Shown here: positions 42,937 through 51,410 of the stretch, piece after piece
Position numbering within the stretch: position 1 is the stretch's first letter
Layout: every line of letters begins with the position of its first letter
Assembly: GCA_001915575.1 (NCBI GenBank)
Contig: MNQT01000023.1
Coordinates: 186,001-250,000, forward strand
Reading direction: 5' to 3'
Source of the DNA: Bacteroides sp. CAG:1060_57_27
Lineage (GTDB): Bacteria; Bacteroidota; Bacteroidia; Bacteroidales; UBA932
Length of the DNA: 64,000 bases
The notes under the pieces: model-generated
What the model was told of the DNA's origin: nothing
Database searches by the model: none
The model's input: the letters and a program-made list of their open reading frames with translations, nothing else
Made by a program: the position numbers and the translations under genes

Positions 42937-45375
42937 ATGAGAAGATTTCTGACCGCAATCCTTATCTGTTTCGCATCCCTGCTTCCGCTATGTGCGAACG
43001 CCCCCGAATTCGCAGTCTTCGAGGACGGAGAGTCCCGCACGCTCATCGCAGACGGGAAGCAGATAGCCACGCTCGCCGTGGACAGCGGGCACGAATGGCA
43101 GGGCGTCAAATGGGCAGTGGAGAACCTCTCCGAAGACTTCGCGAGAGTGACCGGACGCCGTGCACCCATTACCGGCAGGCCTGCCGGAGCGACTATAATC
43201 ATAGGCACCATAGGCCGCGGAGGATTCATCGAAGACTATCTCTCCCCCGAGGACCTCTCGTCCCTGCAGGGCGCAAGGGAGAAGTACATACTCAAGGCCT
43301 CCGGAGACGGTAAGGTGATAATCGCCGGAAGCGACAAGCGCGGCACCACCTACGGCATCTACGCTCTGAGCGCCGCGATAGGCGTGTCGCCCTGGTACTG
43401 GTGGGCCGACGTCCCTTCCGTACACCGGGACAGGATATACATCCTCAACGGCAGCTATACCGAGGGAGAGCCCAAGGTATATTACAGAGGCATCTTCCTC
43501 AATGACGAGGCTCCGGCCCTCACCGGCTGGGTCAACGAGAACACCGACGGCTACAAGAGCGGCTTCTACCGCAGGGTGTTCGAACTGCTGCTGCGCCTGA
43601 AGGGCAACTTCATGTGGCCCGCGATGTGGGACGCCGCATTCTACGACGACGACACGCTCAACATGTACTATGCCGACGAGATGGGCATAATCATGGGCAC
43701 GTCGCACCACGAGCCCTGCGCCAGGGCCCAGAAGGAATGGCACCGCTACGGCAGCGGCCCCTGGGACTATAACAAGAACCGGCGCATTCTGATGGACTTC
43801 TGGAGGGGCGGAATCGAGAGGATGAAGGACACCGAGGACGTTGTGACGATAGGAATGAGGGGCGACGGCGACATGGCAATGGAAGAAGGCACCAACATCG
43901 CGCTGCTCGAGAGGATAATCCGCGACCAGCGCAGGATGATAGCCGATGTCACCGGCAAGCCCGCATCGGAGACCCCGCAGGTATGGGCGCTGTATAAAGA
44001 GGTACAGGACTACTACGACAAAGGGATGAGGGTTCCGGACGACGTGACCCTGCTGCTGTGCGACGACAACTGGGGCAACGTGCGCAAGCTCCCTGCCATG
44101 GACGACGCCCCGCGCAGCGGCGGATACGGCATGTACTACCACTTCGACTACGTGGGCGGCCCGAGGAACTACAAATGGCTGAACTGCAACCAGGTCGAAA
44201 GGGTATGGGAGCAGATGAACCTCTGCTACGAGTACGGAGTCCGCAAGCTGTGGGTAGTCAATGTCGGCGACCTCAAGCCCATGGAATACCCTATCCAGTT
44301 CTTCCTCGACATGGCCTGGGATCCCGAAGCCATAACACCCGAGACTATCTTCGACCACACCCTCAAGTTCGCCGAGGACCAGTTCCCGGGAAGCGACGCC
44401 CGTGAAATCGCCGAGATACTCAGCCTCTACGGGAAATACGCCCGCAGGGTGACTCCTGAGCTGCTTAACGCCCGCACCTACACTTTCGACTACGGCGAAT
44501 GGCCGAAGGTGCTGGACGAATGGAACAGGCTCGAGCTGCACGCCCTCAGGGTGCTCCAGAGCCTCGACCCCCGCTGGGAGGACGCCTACTACGAACTCGT
44601 GCTCTTCCCCATCCAGGCGATGCAGAACATCTACGAGATGTACTACAGCGTGGCGATGAACCAGAAGGCCACGGCTCCCCAGGAAATCAACTACTGGGCA
44701 GACCGGGTGGAGACCCTCTATGAGCGCGACTCGCTGCTCTGCGCGTTCTACAACCACGAACTCGCGAACGGCAAGTGGAACCACATGATGGACCAGAAGC
44801 ACATAGGCTACAGGATATGGCAGGAACCCCGCATGCAGGTGATGCCCGAGGTACGGCGCAGCGACGGGCAGCCCCACCTCTGCCACCTCGAGAGCGGCGG
44901 ATACATATCCATCGAAGCCGTCAACAATACGGAACTCAGCGGCGGCGTCACCCTGATACCGCGCCTCGGCAAGACGGAAGGCGCCCTGACGGTGCTGCCG
45001 GCAAAGGAGCATAACGAAAACGCATACGCAGAATTCGAAATCCAGACCGAGAGTTCCGGCAAGGCCGAACTCAACGTCTACCTCGCACCCACGCTGAACT
45101 TCAACGCCGGCAAGGGACTGCGCTACGCCGTGAGCGTCGACGGAGGCGAGGAACAGGTCGTGAACTTCAACGGCCACTATCAGGGCGAGCTCGGGCCGTG
45201 GCAGGCGGCAAGCATAATAGTGAGCAAGGCGGAACTCGACTTCGGCGCACCCGGAAGGCACACGCTGCGCTTCCGCTTCGTGGACCAGGGGCCAGTGCTC
45301 CAGAAGATCGTCATAGACTTCGGAGGAGCGAAACGCTCATATCTCGGAGCCCCGTCTTCCGAACTGGTCAAATAA
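42937..45375 (+). CDS. GH115 xylan alpha-glucuronidase, exported
   Basis: 812 residues with a signal peptide (MRRFLTAILICFASLLPLCA). The order matches GH115: N-terminal domain with VAGSDKRGTTYGIYALS-like text, then WADVPSVHRD, YRGIFLNDEAPAL, GNFMWPAMWDAAFY, GIIMGTSHHEPCAR, LWVVNVGDLKPMEYP. A C-terminal beta-domain follows. These enzymes remove 4-O-methyl-glucuronic acid from internal xylose units of polymeric xylan. The next gene encodes GH67, which acts on terminal units, so the two are complementary. Confidence 0.93.
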   Translation: MRRFLTAILICFASLLPLCANAPEFAVFEDGESRTLIADGKQIATLAVDSGHEWQGVKWAVENLSEDFARVTGRRAPITGRPAGATIIIGTIGRGGFIEDYLSPEDLSSLQGAREKYILKASGDGKVIIAGSDKRGTTYGIYALSAAIGVSPWYWWADVPSVHRDRIYILNGSYTEGEPKVYYRGIFLNDEAPALTGWVNENTDGYKSGFYRRVFELLLRLKGNFMWPAMWDAAFYDDDTLNMYYADEMGIIMGTSHHEPCARAQKEWHRYGSGPWDYNKNRRILMDFWRGGIERMKDTEDVVTIGMRGDGDMAMEEGTNIALLERIIRDQRRMIADVTGKPASETPQVWALYKEVQDYYDKGMRVPDDVTLLLCDDNWGNVRKLPAMDDAPRSGGYGMYYHFDYVGGPRNYKWLNCNQVERVWEQMNLCYEYGVRKLWVVNVGDLKPMEYPIQFFLDMAWDPEAITPETIFDHTLKFAEDQFPGSDAREIAEILSLYGKYARRVTPELLNARTYTFDYGEWPKVLDEWNRLELHALRVLQSLDPRWEDAYYELVLFPIQAMQNIYEMYYSVAMNQKATAPQEINYWADRVETLYERDSLLCAFYNHELANGKWNHMMDQKHIGYRIWQEPRMQVMPEVRRSDGQPHLCHLESGGYISIEAVNNTELSGGVTLIPRLGKTEGALTVLPAKEHNENAYAEFEIQTESSGKAELNVYLAPTLNFNAGKGLRYAVSVDGGEEQVVNFNGHYQGELGPWQAASIIVSKAELDFGAPGRHTLRFRFVDQGPVLQKIVIDFGGAKRSYLGAPSSELVK

Positions 45376-45403
45376 GAACAGGAACTTCAAACCGACAGAA
45401 CAT

Positions 45404-47467
45404 ATGTTAAGACCCTATCAGATCTTCACCGTTGCGGCCGCAGGCCTGCTCGCCGGTGCATGCAGCAATCCCGTACCGCAGGCCCAGGACGGCAGCGAAC
45501 TCTGGTTCGCGAACGGCAGGAGCTACGAAGAAGTGCTCAACTCCGTCCAGACGGCAATCAACCCGGAGCTCGGCAGGGAAGAGTTCCATATATACGACCT
45601 TGACGGCGCCCGCCATGTCGACGGAGGCTCCGCGGCAGGCATACGCTACGGAGTCTACGCCCTGCAGCGCGCCGAAGTACTCGGCGAAGCAGGCCCGGGC
45701 ATCGACATGCAGCAGGCACCATACTACGAATACCGTATCCTCGACCACTGGGACAACCTCGACGACACGGTGGAGAGAGGCTACGCCGGGCTCTCGATGT
45801 GGGAATGGACAGCGCCCGAGATTCCCAAGGACAGGATACACCTGTACGGACGGCTGTGCGCATCGGTGGGCCTCAACGGCTCGGTTCTCAACAACGTGAA
45901 CTCCAACGCCCTGATACTCGACGCCGAGCATATCGACAGGGTCGCTCAGATAGCCAACATACTCAGGGAGTACGGAATCAAGACCTATCTCTCTATCAAG
46001 TGGACGAGCCCGATGACGCTCGGAGGGCTGAAGTCGGCAGACCCGCTGGACCCCAAGGTCGAGAAGTGGTGGAAAGACAAGGCCGACGAGATCTATGAAG
46101 CCATACCCGACTTCGGAGGCTTTCTCGTGAAGGCGAACTCCGAGGGCCAGGCAGGTCCCCAGGACTACGGACGCACGCACGCCGACGGTGCGAACATGCT
46201 GGCAAGGGCGCTCAAGCCCCACGGAGGCATAGTGATGTGGAGGGCGTTCGTCTACAGCCCCGTCAGCTCCGACAGGGCGAGCCAGGCAGTCGACGAGTTC
46301 GAATCTCTCGACGGCAAGTTCGACAACAATGTAATGGTCCAGATAAAGAACGGGCCTATCGACTTCCAGCCCAGGGAGCCGTTCAGCCCGCTCTTCGGAC
46401 GCCTCAAGGAGACTCCCATGATGATGGAGTTCCAGATAACCCAGGAATACCTCGGATTCTCCAACCACCTCGTGTACCTCGCCCCGCTGTATGAGGAGTG
46501 CCTCGACAGCGACACCTACCGCGACGGAGAGGGCTCTACCGTAGCGAAGATGGTCAAGGGTATCGCCGGCGTCGCGAACACAGGACAGGACAGGAACTTC
46601 AGCGGATACATATTCGCCCAGTCCAACTGGTACGCCTTCGGCCGTCTCGCATGGGATCCCACGCTCAGCTCTGAAAGGATTGCCGACGAATGGGTGCGCC
46701 AGACCTTCAAGAAGCCCGACGGAATGAGCGACAAGGCGTTCGACAAGAAGTTCATCCGCCCCGTCGAGGACATAATGATGAGCTCACGCGAGACCACCGT
46801 CAGCTACTCCATGCCTCTCGGACTTCACCACATCTTCGCCGGCTCGCACTACGGGCCCGGCCCCTGGGAGACCAGCTCGAGACGCGACTGGTCGCCCGTG
46901 TTCTACCACAAGGCAGACGCCGAAGGCATAGGATTCGACCGCACGCGCAACGGCACACGCAATGTCGACCAGTACAACGAGCCCCTCGCATCGATGTACA
47001 ATTCGCTCGAGACCTGCCCGGAGAACCTGCTCCTCTGGTTCCACCATGTCCCCTGGGACTATAAGATGAAGGACGGAAGCACGCTATGGGACGAACTCTG
47101 CCGCCACTACGACGACGGAATAAGCGCGGTCGAAGGCTACCAGAAGACCTGGGAGAGTTTGAGACCATATGTAAGCGAAGATATCTTCAAGGAGGTGGAG
47201 AAGAAGCTCGACATCCAGAAGAACGACGCCGAGTGGTGGAGGGACGCCTGCATAGGATATTTCCAGACTTTCTCAGGCAGGCCGCTGCCCGACGGCGTGA
47301 GGCCGCTGAACATGCCTATCGACTCTCTGCGTACGAAGAGCATGCTCTCGAACCGCTACGGAATGCCCACGCACGACGAGAACAACGAGCCCGTACTCGT
47401 GAACCGCATGAGGAGAGGCCACGGTCCCGTCAGGCTGCCGGGTAACGACTCCTCAGTCCCGCAGTAA
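45404..47467 (+). CDS. GH67 alpha-glucuronidase, lipoprotein
   Basis: 687 residues with a lipobox (LLAGACS). The catalytic acid lies in LVKANSEGQAGPQDYGRTHADGANML (Glu247); VQIKNGPIDFQPREPFSPLF contains the paired Asp and Glu. The GH67 N- and C-terminal domains appear complete. It cleaves (methyl)glucuronic acid from the non-reducing end of xylo-oligosaccharides. It is 28 bases after the GH115 gene; a terminator follows at 47493-47523. Confidence 0.94.
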   Translation: MLRPYQIFTVAAAGLLAGACSNPVPQAQDGSELWFANGRSYEEVLNSVQTAINPELGREEFHIYDLDGARHVDGGSAAGIRYGVYALQRAEVLGEAGPGIDMQQAPYYEYRILDHWDNLDDTVERGYAGLSMWEWTAPEIPKDRIHLYGRLCASVGLNGSVLNNVNSNALILDAEHIDRVAQIANILREYGIKTYLSIKWTSPMTLGGLKSADPLDPKVEKWWKDKADEIYEAIPDFGGFLVKANSEGQAGPQDYGRTHADGANMLARALKPHGGIVMWRAFVYSPVSSDRASQAVDEFESLDGKFDNNVMVQIKNGPIDFQPREPFSPLFGRLKETPMMMEFQITQEYLGFSNHLVYLAPLYEECLDSDTYRDGEGSTVAKMVKGIAGVANTGQDRNFSGYIFAQSNWYAFGRLAWDPTLSSERIADEWVRQTFKKPDGMSDKAFDKKFIRPVEDIMMSSRETTVSYSMPLGLHHIFAGSHYGPGPWETSSRRDWSPVFYHKADAEGIGFDRTRNGTRNVDQYNEPLASMYNSLETCPENLLLWFHHVPWDYKMKDGSTLWDELCRHYDDGISAVEGYQKTWESLRPYVSEDIFKEVEKKLDIQKNDAEWWRDACIGYFQTFSGRPLPDGVRPLNMPIDSLRTKSMLSNRYGMPTHDENNEPVLVNRMRRGHGPVRLPGNDSSVPQ

Positions 47468-47492
47468 CGGCGCAGATGTACGGAGACAACAG

Positions 47493-47523
47493 AAAAGACG
47501 GCCCGTTTCCGGGTCGTCTTTTT
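47493..47523 (+). terminator. Rho-independent terminator after the GH67 gene
   Basis: AAAGACGGCCCG pairs with CGGGTCGTCTTT (one G-T wobble) around the loop TTTC, followed by Ts. Confidence 0.85.
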
Positions 47524-47524
47524 G

Positions 47525-47596
47525 TAGTCCCTACAGGAATCGAACCTGTATTTAAGGTTTAGGAAACCTTCGTTCTATCCGTTGAACTAAGGGACC
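47525..47596 (-). tRNA. tRNA-Arg (anticodon CCT)
   Basis: The minus strand folds as a cloverleaf: acceptor GGTCCCT/AGGGACT (first pair G-U), D arm GTTC...GAAC, anticodon stem AAGGT/ACCTT with loop TTCCTAA, and T arm ACAGG TTCGATT CCTGT. Anticodon CCT reads AGG. CCA is not encoded. AGG is a common Arg codon in these genes, so this tRNA should matter. Confidence 0.93.
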
Positions 47597-47628
47597 GTGA
47601 GGCCGGCATCCGGTCTCGAAAGCGTCTC

Positions 47629-47811
47629 TTACTCAGCGTTCTTGACGATGATCTGACGTCCTCTGTAGTAGCCACACTCGGGGCATACGCGATGGTAGAT
47701 CACGGTAGCACCGCAGTTGGGGCAGGTTGCGAGGGTCGGGACGGGCGCGAAATCATGGGTACGGCGCTTGTCCCTACGCTGCTTTGAAAGTTTGTGTTTC
47801 GGATGTGCCAT
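47629..47811 (-). CDS. rpmF: Ribosomal protein bL32
   Basis: 60 residues, MAHPKHKLSKQRRDKRRTHD start, with four zinc-binding Cys (C30xxC33, C43xxC46). Full length for bL32. It follows the DUF177 gene by 16 bases, the widely conserved yceD-rpmF arrangement. Confidence 0.97.
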   Translation of the reverse strand: MAHPKHKLSKQRRDKRRTHDFAPVPTLATCPNCGATVIYHRVCPECGYYRGRQIIVKNAE

Positions 47812-47827
47812 GTTCTTATCTTTTAAT

Positions 47828-48214
47828 TTATTTACTCAAATACTTTATCGTCTCTCCGTTGCACCCACCGTCGGGATGTACCCTCTGCATGGGGAGCGAG
47901 ACAAGAATATAGTCATATATGTCCTGACTAAGGTCAAGCTCGTCCGTCTGCGGAGCGTAACTTTCCTCGAACGAGGTCTCCACCGGTATTTCAAGGTCTT
48001 CGAGACACCTGTCGCACTCGACGGTGACGCTTCCGGAAATCTCGCAGGCGACATCCACGGTCAAGGAGTGGTTGTCGACATGCAGGACCGCCTTCAGGTC
48101 TGCGTCCAGAACCTCGGAATTACCGAACGAATCAAAGAACTCACGGCCGAAGGACAGTTCCAGCAGGCTGCGCCCTTTCGGCAAATCAGCAAGTCTGACA
48201 ATAAAGGATTGCAA
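47828..48214 (-). CDS. DUF177 (YceD-like) protein, start codon uncertain
   Basis: About 125-128 residues with the DUF177 features: an N-terminal strand (FIVRLADLPKG), Cys pair CDRC (VECDRCLEDLEIPVETSF) and acidic C-terminus (DLSQDIYDYILVSLPM). It pairs with rpmF downstream. There is no ATG in the N-terminal region. Candidates are TTG 48214, which sits inside the -7 box, and ATT 48202, about ten bases after it. The N-terminal homologous residues need a start at or before ATT 48202, so I list the longest frame. The family acts in 23S rRNA or ribosome-related processing in plants and bacteria. Confidence 0.8.
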   Translation of the reverse strand: MQSFIVRLADLPKGRSLLELSFGREFFDSFGNSEVLDADLKAVLHVDNHSLTVDVACEISGSVTVECDRCLEDLEIPVETSFEESYAPQTDELDLSQDIYDYILVSLPMQRVHPDGGCNGETIKYLSK

Positions 48215-48219
48215 AGGTA
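48212..48219 (-). promoter_or_regulatory. -7 box of the DUF177-rpmF operon
   Basis: The minus strand reads TACCTTTG, a perfect TAnnTTTG. It overlaps the TTG that would start the longest DUF177 frame. Confidence 0.6.
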
Positions 48220-48238
48220 GTAAAAATATTTAAGATAA

Positions 48239-50044
48239 TCAATCTTCGTTCTCGCTATTTCTTTTTCTCGCCAGCGGATCGAGCAGAATCTTGCGTATCC
48301 TCATGTAGTGAGGGGTCACCTCCACGAGCTCGTCCTCCTGTATGTACTCGAGGGCTTCCTCGAGAGAGAACTTGATTGCGGGAGGCAGCACTATCTTCTC
48401 GTCAGAGCCTGCGGCACGCACGTTGGTGAGCTTCTTGGTCTTGCAGATATTGATATTGAGGTCTTTCTCGCGGGTATGCTCGCCCACTACCTGACCCGCA
48501 TATATCTCCTCGCCGGGCTCCACGAAGAAACGGCCGCGGTCGAGCAGCTTGTTCATCGAGTACGCAACGGCAACGCCCGTCTCGAGCGACACGAGGGAAC
48601 CGTTGCTGCGCCTTTCGATCTCGCCCTTGTAAGGCTGGTACTCCTTGAAGCGGTGCGCGACTATCGCCTCTCCCTGGCTCGCGGTGAGCAGGTTGGAGCG
48701 GAGCCCCATAAGACCCCTCGTCGGGATCTCGAACTCGAGCAGGGTACGGTCGCCGCGCGGCTCCATGTGTATCAGGGCACCCTTGCGGCGGGTGGATATC
48801 TCGATAGCGGCACCCACGAACTGCTCGGGCACCTCGATAGAGAGCTCCTCTATAGGCTCGCACCTCTGTCCGCCTATGGTCTTGTCGAGTACCTTGGGCT
48901 GACCCACCTGGAGTTCGAAGCCCTCCCTGCGCATGGTCTCGATGAGCACCGACAGATGCAGCACTCCCCTGCCGTAGACCACGAACGAATCGGCGGTGAG
49001 GCCGGGCTTGACCCTGAGCGCGAGGTTCTTCTCGAGCTCCTTGTCGAGCCTCTCCTTGATGTGGCGGGACGTCACGAACTTGCCGTCCTTGCCGAAGAAG
49101 GGAGAATTGTTGATAGTGAAGAGCATGCTCATCGTGGGCTCGTCTATCGCGATAGGCGCGAGCGGCTCGGGGTTCTCGTAGTCAGCTATGGTGTCGCCGA
49201 TCTCGAAGCCGTCGATTCCGACCACGGCGCAGATGTCGCCGCAGCGTACCTCGTCGACATTGGCCTTGCCCAGGCCCTCGAACACCATGAGCTGCTTGAT
49301 CTTCTGCTTCTGCACCACGTCGTAGCGCTTGCACAGGCTCACCTGCTGGCCGGTCTTGAGCGAGCCGCGGGTGATCTTGCCTATGGCTATACGGCCCACA
49401 TATGGCGAATATTCGAGCGAGGTCACGAGCATCTGGGGCGTTCCCTCCACTACCTGCGGCGCGGGAACGACCTCGAGTATGGTGTCGAGGAGCGGGGTGA
49501 TGTCAGTGCCGGGCTTCTTCCAGTCAAGCGACATCCAACCCTGCTTGGCAGAGCCGTAAACAGTGGTGAAGTCGAGCTGGTCGTCGGTGGCGTTGAGGTT
49601 GCACATCAGGTCGAACACCTCCTCCTGCACCTCGTCGGGACGGCAGTTGGGCTTGTCGACCTTGTTTATCACGACGACGGGCTTCTTGCCCATCTGCAGG
49701 GCCTTCTGGAGCACGAAACGGGTCTGGGGCATGCAGCCCTCGAACGCGTCCACGAGCAGCAGCACGCCGTCGGCCATGTTCAGCACCCTTTCCACCTCTC
49801 CTCCGAAATCGCTATGGCCCGGAGTATCTATAATGTTGATTTTGACGCCTTTGTACAGTACCGACACATTCTTGGCGAGGATAGTGATTCCCCTCTCCCT
49901 CTCCAGGTCGTTGTTGTCAAGTATCAGCTGTCCGAGATTTTCAGGCTGGCGTACAAGGTTCGCCTGATAAATCATTCTGTCCACGAGAGTGGTCTTGCCG
50001 TGGTCTACGTGGGCGATAATCGCAATGTTCCTTATTTCCTGCAT
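48239..50044 (-). CDS. typA: GTP-binding translation factor TypA/BipA
   Basis: 601 residues. The G domain has AHVDHGKTTLVDRM (G1), DTPGHSDFGGEVERV (G3) and NKVDKPNCRP (G4). Domains II and III and the BipA-specific C-terminus (RVRAAGSDEKIVLPPAIKFSLEEALEYIQ) follow. It is a ribosome-associated GTPase for stress and low-temperature growth. A minus-strand -7 box (50062-50069, TAACTTTG) lies 18 bases upstream. Confidence 0.97.
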   Translation of the reverse strand: MQEIRNIAIIAHVDHGKTTLVDRMIYQANLVRQPENLGQLILDNNDLERERGITILAKNVSVLYKGVKINIIDTPGHSDFGGEVERVLNMADGVLLLVDAFEGCMPQTRFVLQKALQMGKKPVVVINKVDKPNCRPDEVQEEVFDLMCNLNATDDQLDFTTVYGSAKQGWMSLDWKKPGTDITPLLDTILEVVPAPQVVEGTPQMLVTSLEYSPYVGRIAIGKITRGSLKTGQQVSLCKRYDVVQKQKIKQLMVFEGLGKANVDEVRCGDICAVVGIDGFEIGDTIADYENPEPLAPIAIDEPTMSMLFTINNSPFFGKDGKFVTSRHIKERLDKELEKNLALRVKPGLTADSFVVYGRGVLHLSVLIETMRREGFELQVGQPKVLDKTIGGQRCEPIEELSIEVPEQFVGAAIEISTRRKGALIHMEPRGDRTLLEFEIPTRGLMGLRSNLLTASQGEAIVAHRFKEYQPYKGEIERRSNGSLVSLETGVAVAYSMNKLLDRGRFFVEPGEEIYAGQVVGEHTREKDLNINICKTKKLTNVRAAGSDEKIVLPPAIKFSLEEALEYIQEDELVEVTPHYMRIRKILLDPLARKRNSENED

Positions 50045-50061
50045 ATACTTCTTGAATCGCG

Positions 50062-50113
50062 CAAAGTTACGGATTTCCGCGGAAAATCATAACGGAAATA
50101 TTTGTTATCTTTG
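50062..50113. promoter_or_regulatory. Divergent promoter boxes for typA and the lipoprotein gene
   Basis: Minus-strand TAACTTTG lies at 50062-50069 for typA. Plus-strand TATCTTTG at 50106-50113 ends 8 bases before ATG 50121, so this transcript may also be leaderless. No -33 element is clear for either. Confidence 0.5.
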
Positions 50114-50120
50114 CAAGTAT

Positions 50121-51410
50121 ATGCTCAAACCGCGCCATATCGCCTTGCTTGCGGCCGCCCTGTTCTGCACGGGATGCGGCTCCGGCGACGGGTCGGGAGA
50201 ACCCGCAGGCTGGGACAGAGCCGCAAAGGTGCTGTCCACGGTCCCTTCCGACGCGCTGAGCGTCACATACTCCGAAAGCAGCAGGCACCTCCCGCCATGC
50301 ATCGACTCGTCAAGCGTGTTCGACGGCCTCGGACTCGAAAGGCTGCGCACGGGACTGGCCCTGTCGCTGTGCTTCAACGGTTCGACGGTGCCCGTGCTCA
50401 CCCTCGCCCCGATAAGGAGCCGTGAGGCCGAGGACTCCACATCCGCGCTGAACGGCACTATGGGCCTCGCACGCGCGAAAGGCCTGGAAGTCGAGTTCAT
50501 TCCCGACGCCCCGGCCCTCGAAGAGGGAGAAGGCGCGCTGATAATAACTCCGTCCAGCCCCCAGATGAGGGTAGCCCGGAGGCACATAGGCGAGGGGCGC
50601 TCGATACTGGACGCCGAGAACTTCAGGCAGGCCGCGTTCGCCGCACACGGAGCCTCGCAAATGACGGTAATGCGCAACTCGGGAGCACGCCGCCTGCCCG
50701 GCATGACCCTTCTCGAAGGCGTCTATGCGGCCGGTGCGATTAGCGACTTCCTGCACACCGCGGCCCAGTGGACCACATTCGTACCGGAAGGGGACGGGAC
50801 AGTCGAGGTCATTCCGACGCCTTACCCCGCAGGCATCTGCTACTACCAGATGCTGGGTTCTCTGCCCGAAAGCAGGATACGCCTCGGCGAAGTGCTTCCT
50901 GCCGGAACGGAGACCGTCGTCGCGCTCGCCCTTCCTGAAGGATTCAGGGCCGCCTACGAAGGGTACCTCGACGCAGAAGTCAGGCTCAGCTCATACAGAA
51001 GGCATCTGGAAGTCCTCGGGAAGAACTGCGGGAAAAGTCCCCTCGACTGGGAGAAAGAGATTGATTTCAAGGAAATAGGACTGGTCGTCTCGAACGGGCA
51101 CAAGGCCGTGTTCCTGCGTCCGGCAAAGAAGGCCGAAGACTTCGGAGTCCGCACCAACCCCTACCCCGGTTTCGTCCATGCCCTCTACGGCTCGGCATTC
51201 AGGCTAAGGGATGACTCCGCGATAGCATGCAGCCGGGGCTGGTACATAATAGGCAGCGAGGCCGACGTGCAGGCGCTCGCCCCTGCGCAGGACGACAGAC
51301 AGGAAAGGCTGGAATGGCATTCAAGACCCGGCCATTTCGTAATATCGAGTTCCGGCCGCATAATGGCCTGGGACAAAAACGGAATCAGAATATGGAATTC
51401 AAATCAGTAA
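50121..51410 (+). CDS. Lipoprotein of unknown function
   Basis: 429 residues from ATG 50121 with a lipobox (LFCTGCG). I do not recognise the family. The body is alpha/beta with PSDALSVTYSESSRH and repeated hydrophobic strands; it weakly resembles DUF3352-like lipoproteins found in Bacteroidota. The start lies 8 bases after a -7 box. Its last 19 bases overlap the acyl-CoA ligase gene, so the two are probably coupled. Confidence 0.6.
   Translation: MLKPRHIALLAAALFCTGCGSGDGSGEPAGWDRAAKVLSTVPSDALSVTYSESSRHLPPCIDSSSVFDGLGLERLRTGLALSLCFNGSTVPVLTLAPIRSREAEDSTSALNGTMGLARAKGLEVEFIPDAPALEEGEGALIITPSSPQMRVARRHIGEGRSILDAENFRQAAFAAHGASQMTVMRNSGARRLPGMTLLEGVYAAGAISDFLHTAAQWTTFVPEGDGTVEVIPTPYPAGICYYQMLGSLPESRIRLGEVLPAGTETVVALALPEGFRAAYEGYLDAEVRLSSYRRHLEVLGKNCGKSPLDWEKEIDFKEIGLVVSNGHKAVFLRPAKKAEDFGVRTNPYPGFVHALYGSAFRLRDDSAIACSRGWYIIGSEADVQALAPAQDDRQERLEWHSRPGHFVISSSGRIMAWDKNGIRIWNSNQ

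Noticed and set aside
42988..45261. 757-residue open frame on the minus strand
   Set aside because: It lies entirely opposite the GH115 gene, has no recognisable domain, and its composition is what a high-GC complement would give. The plus-strand frame has clear motifs.
48308..50092. 594-residue plus-strand frame opposite typA
   Set aside because: Shadow of TypA, rich in His, Glu and Arg, no domain seen.
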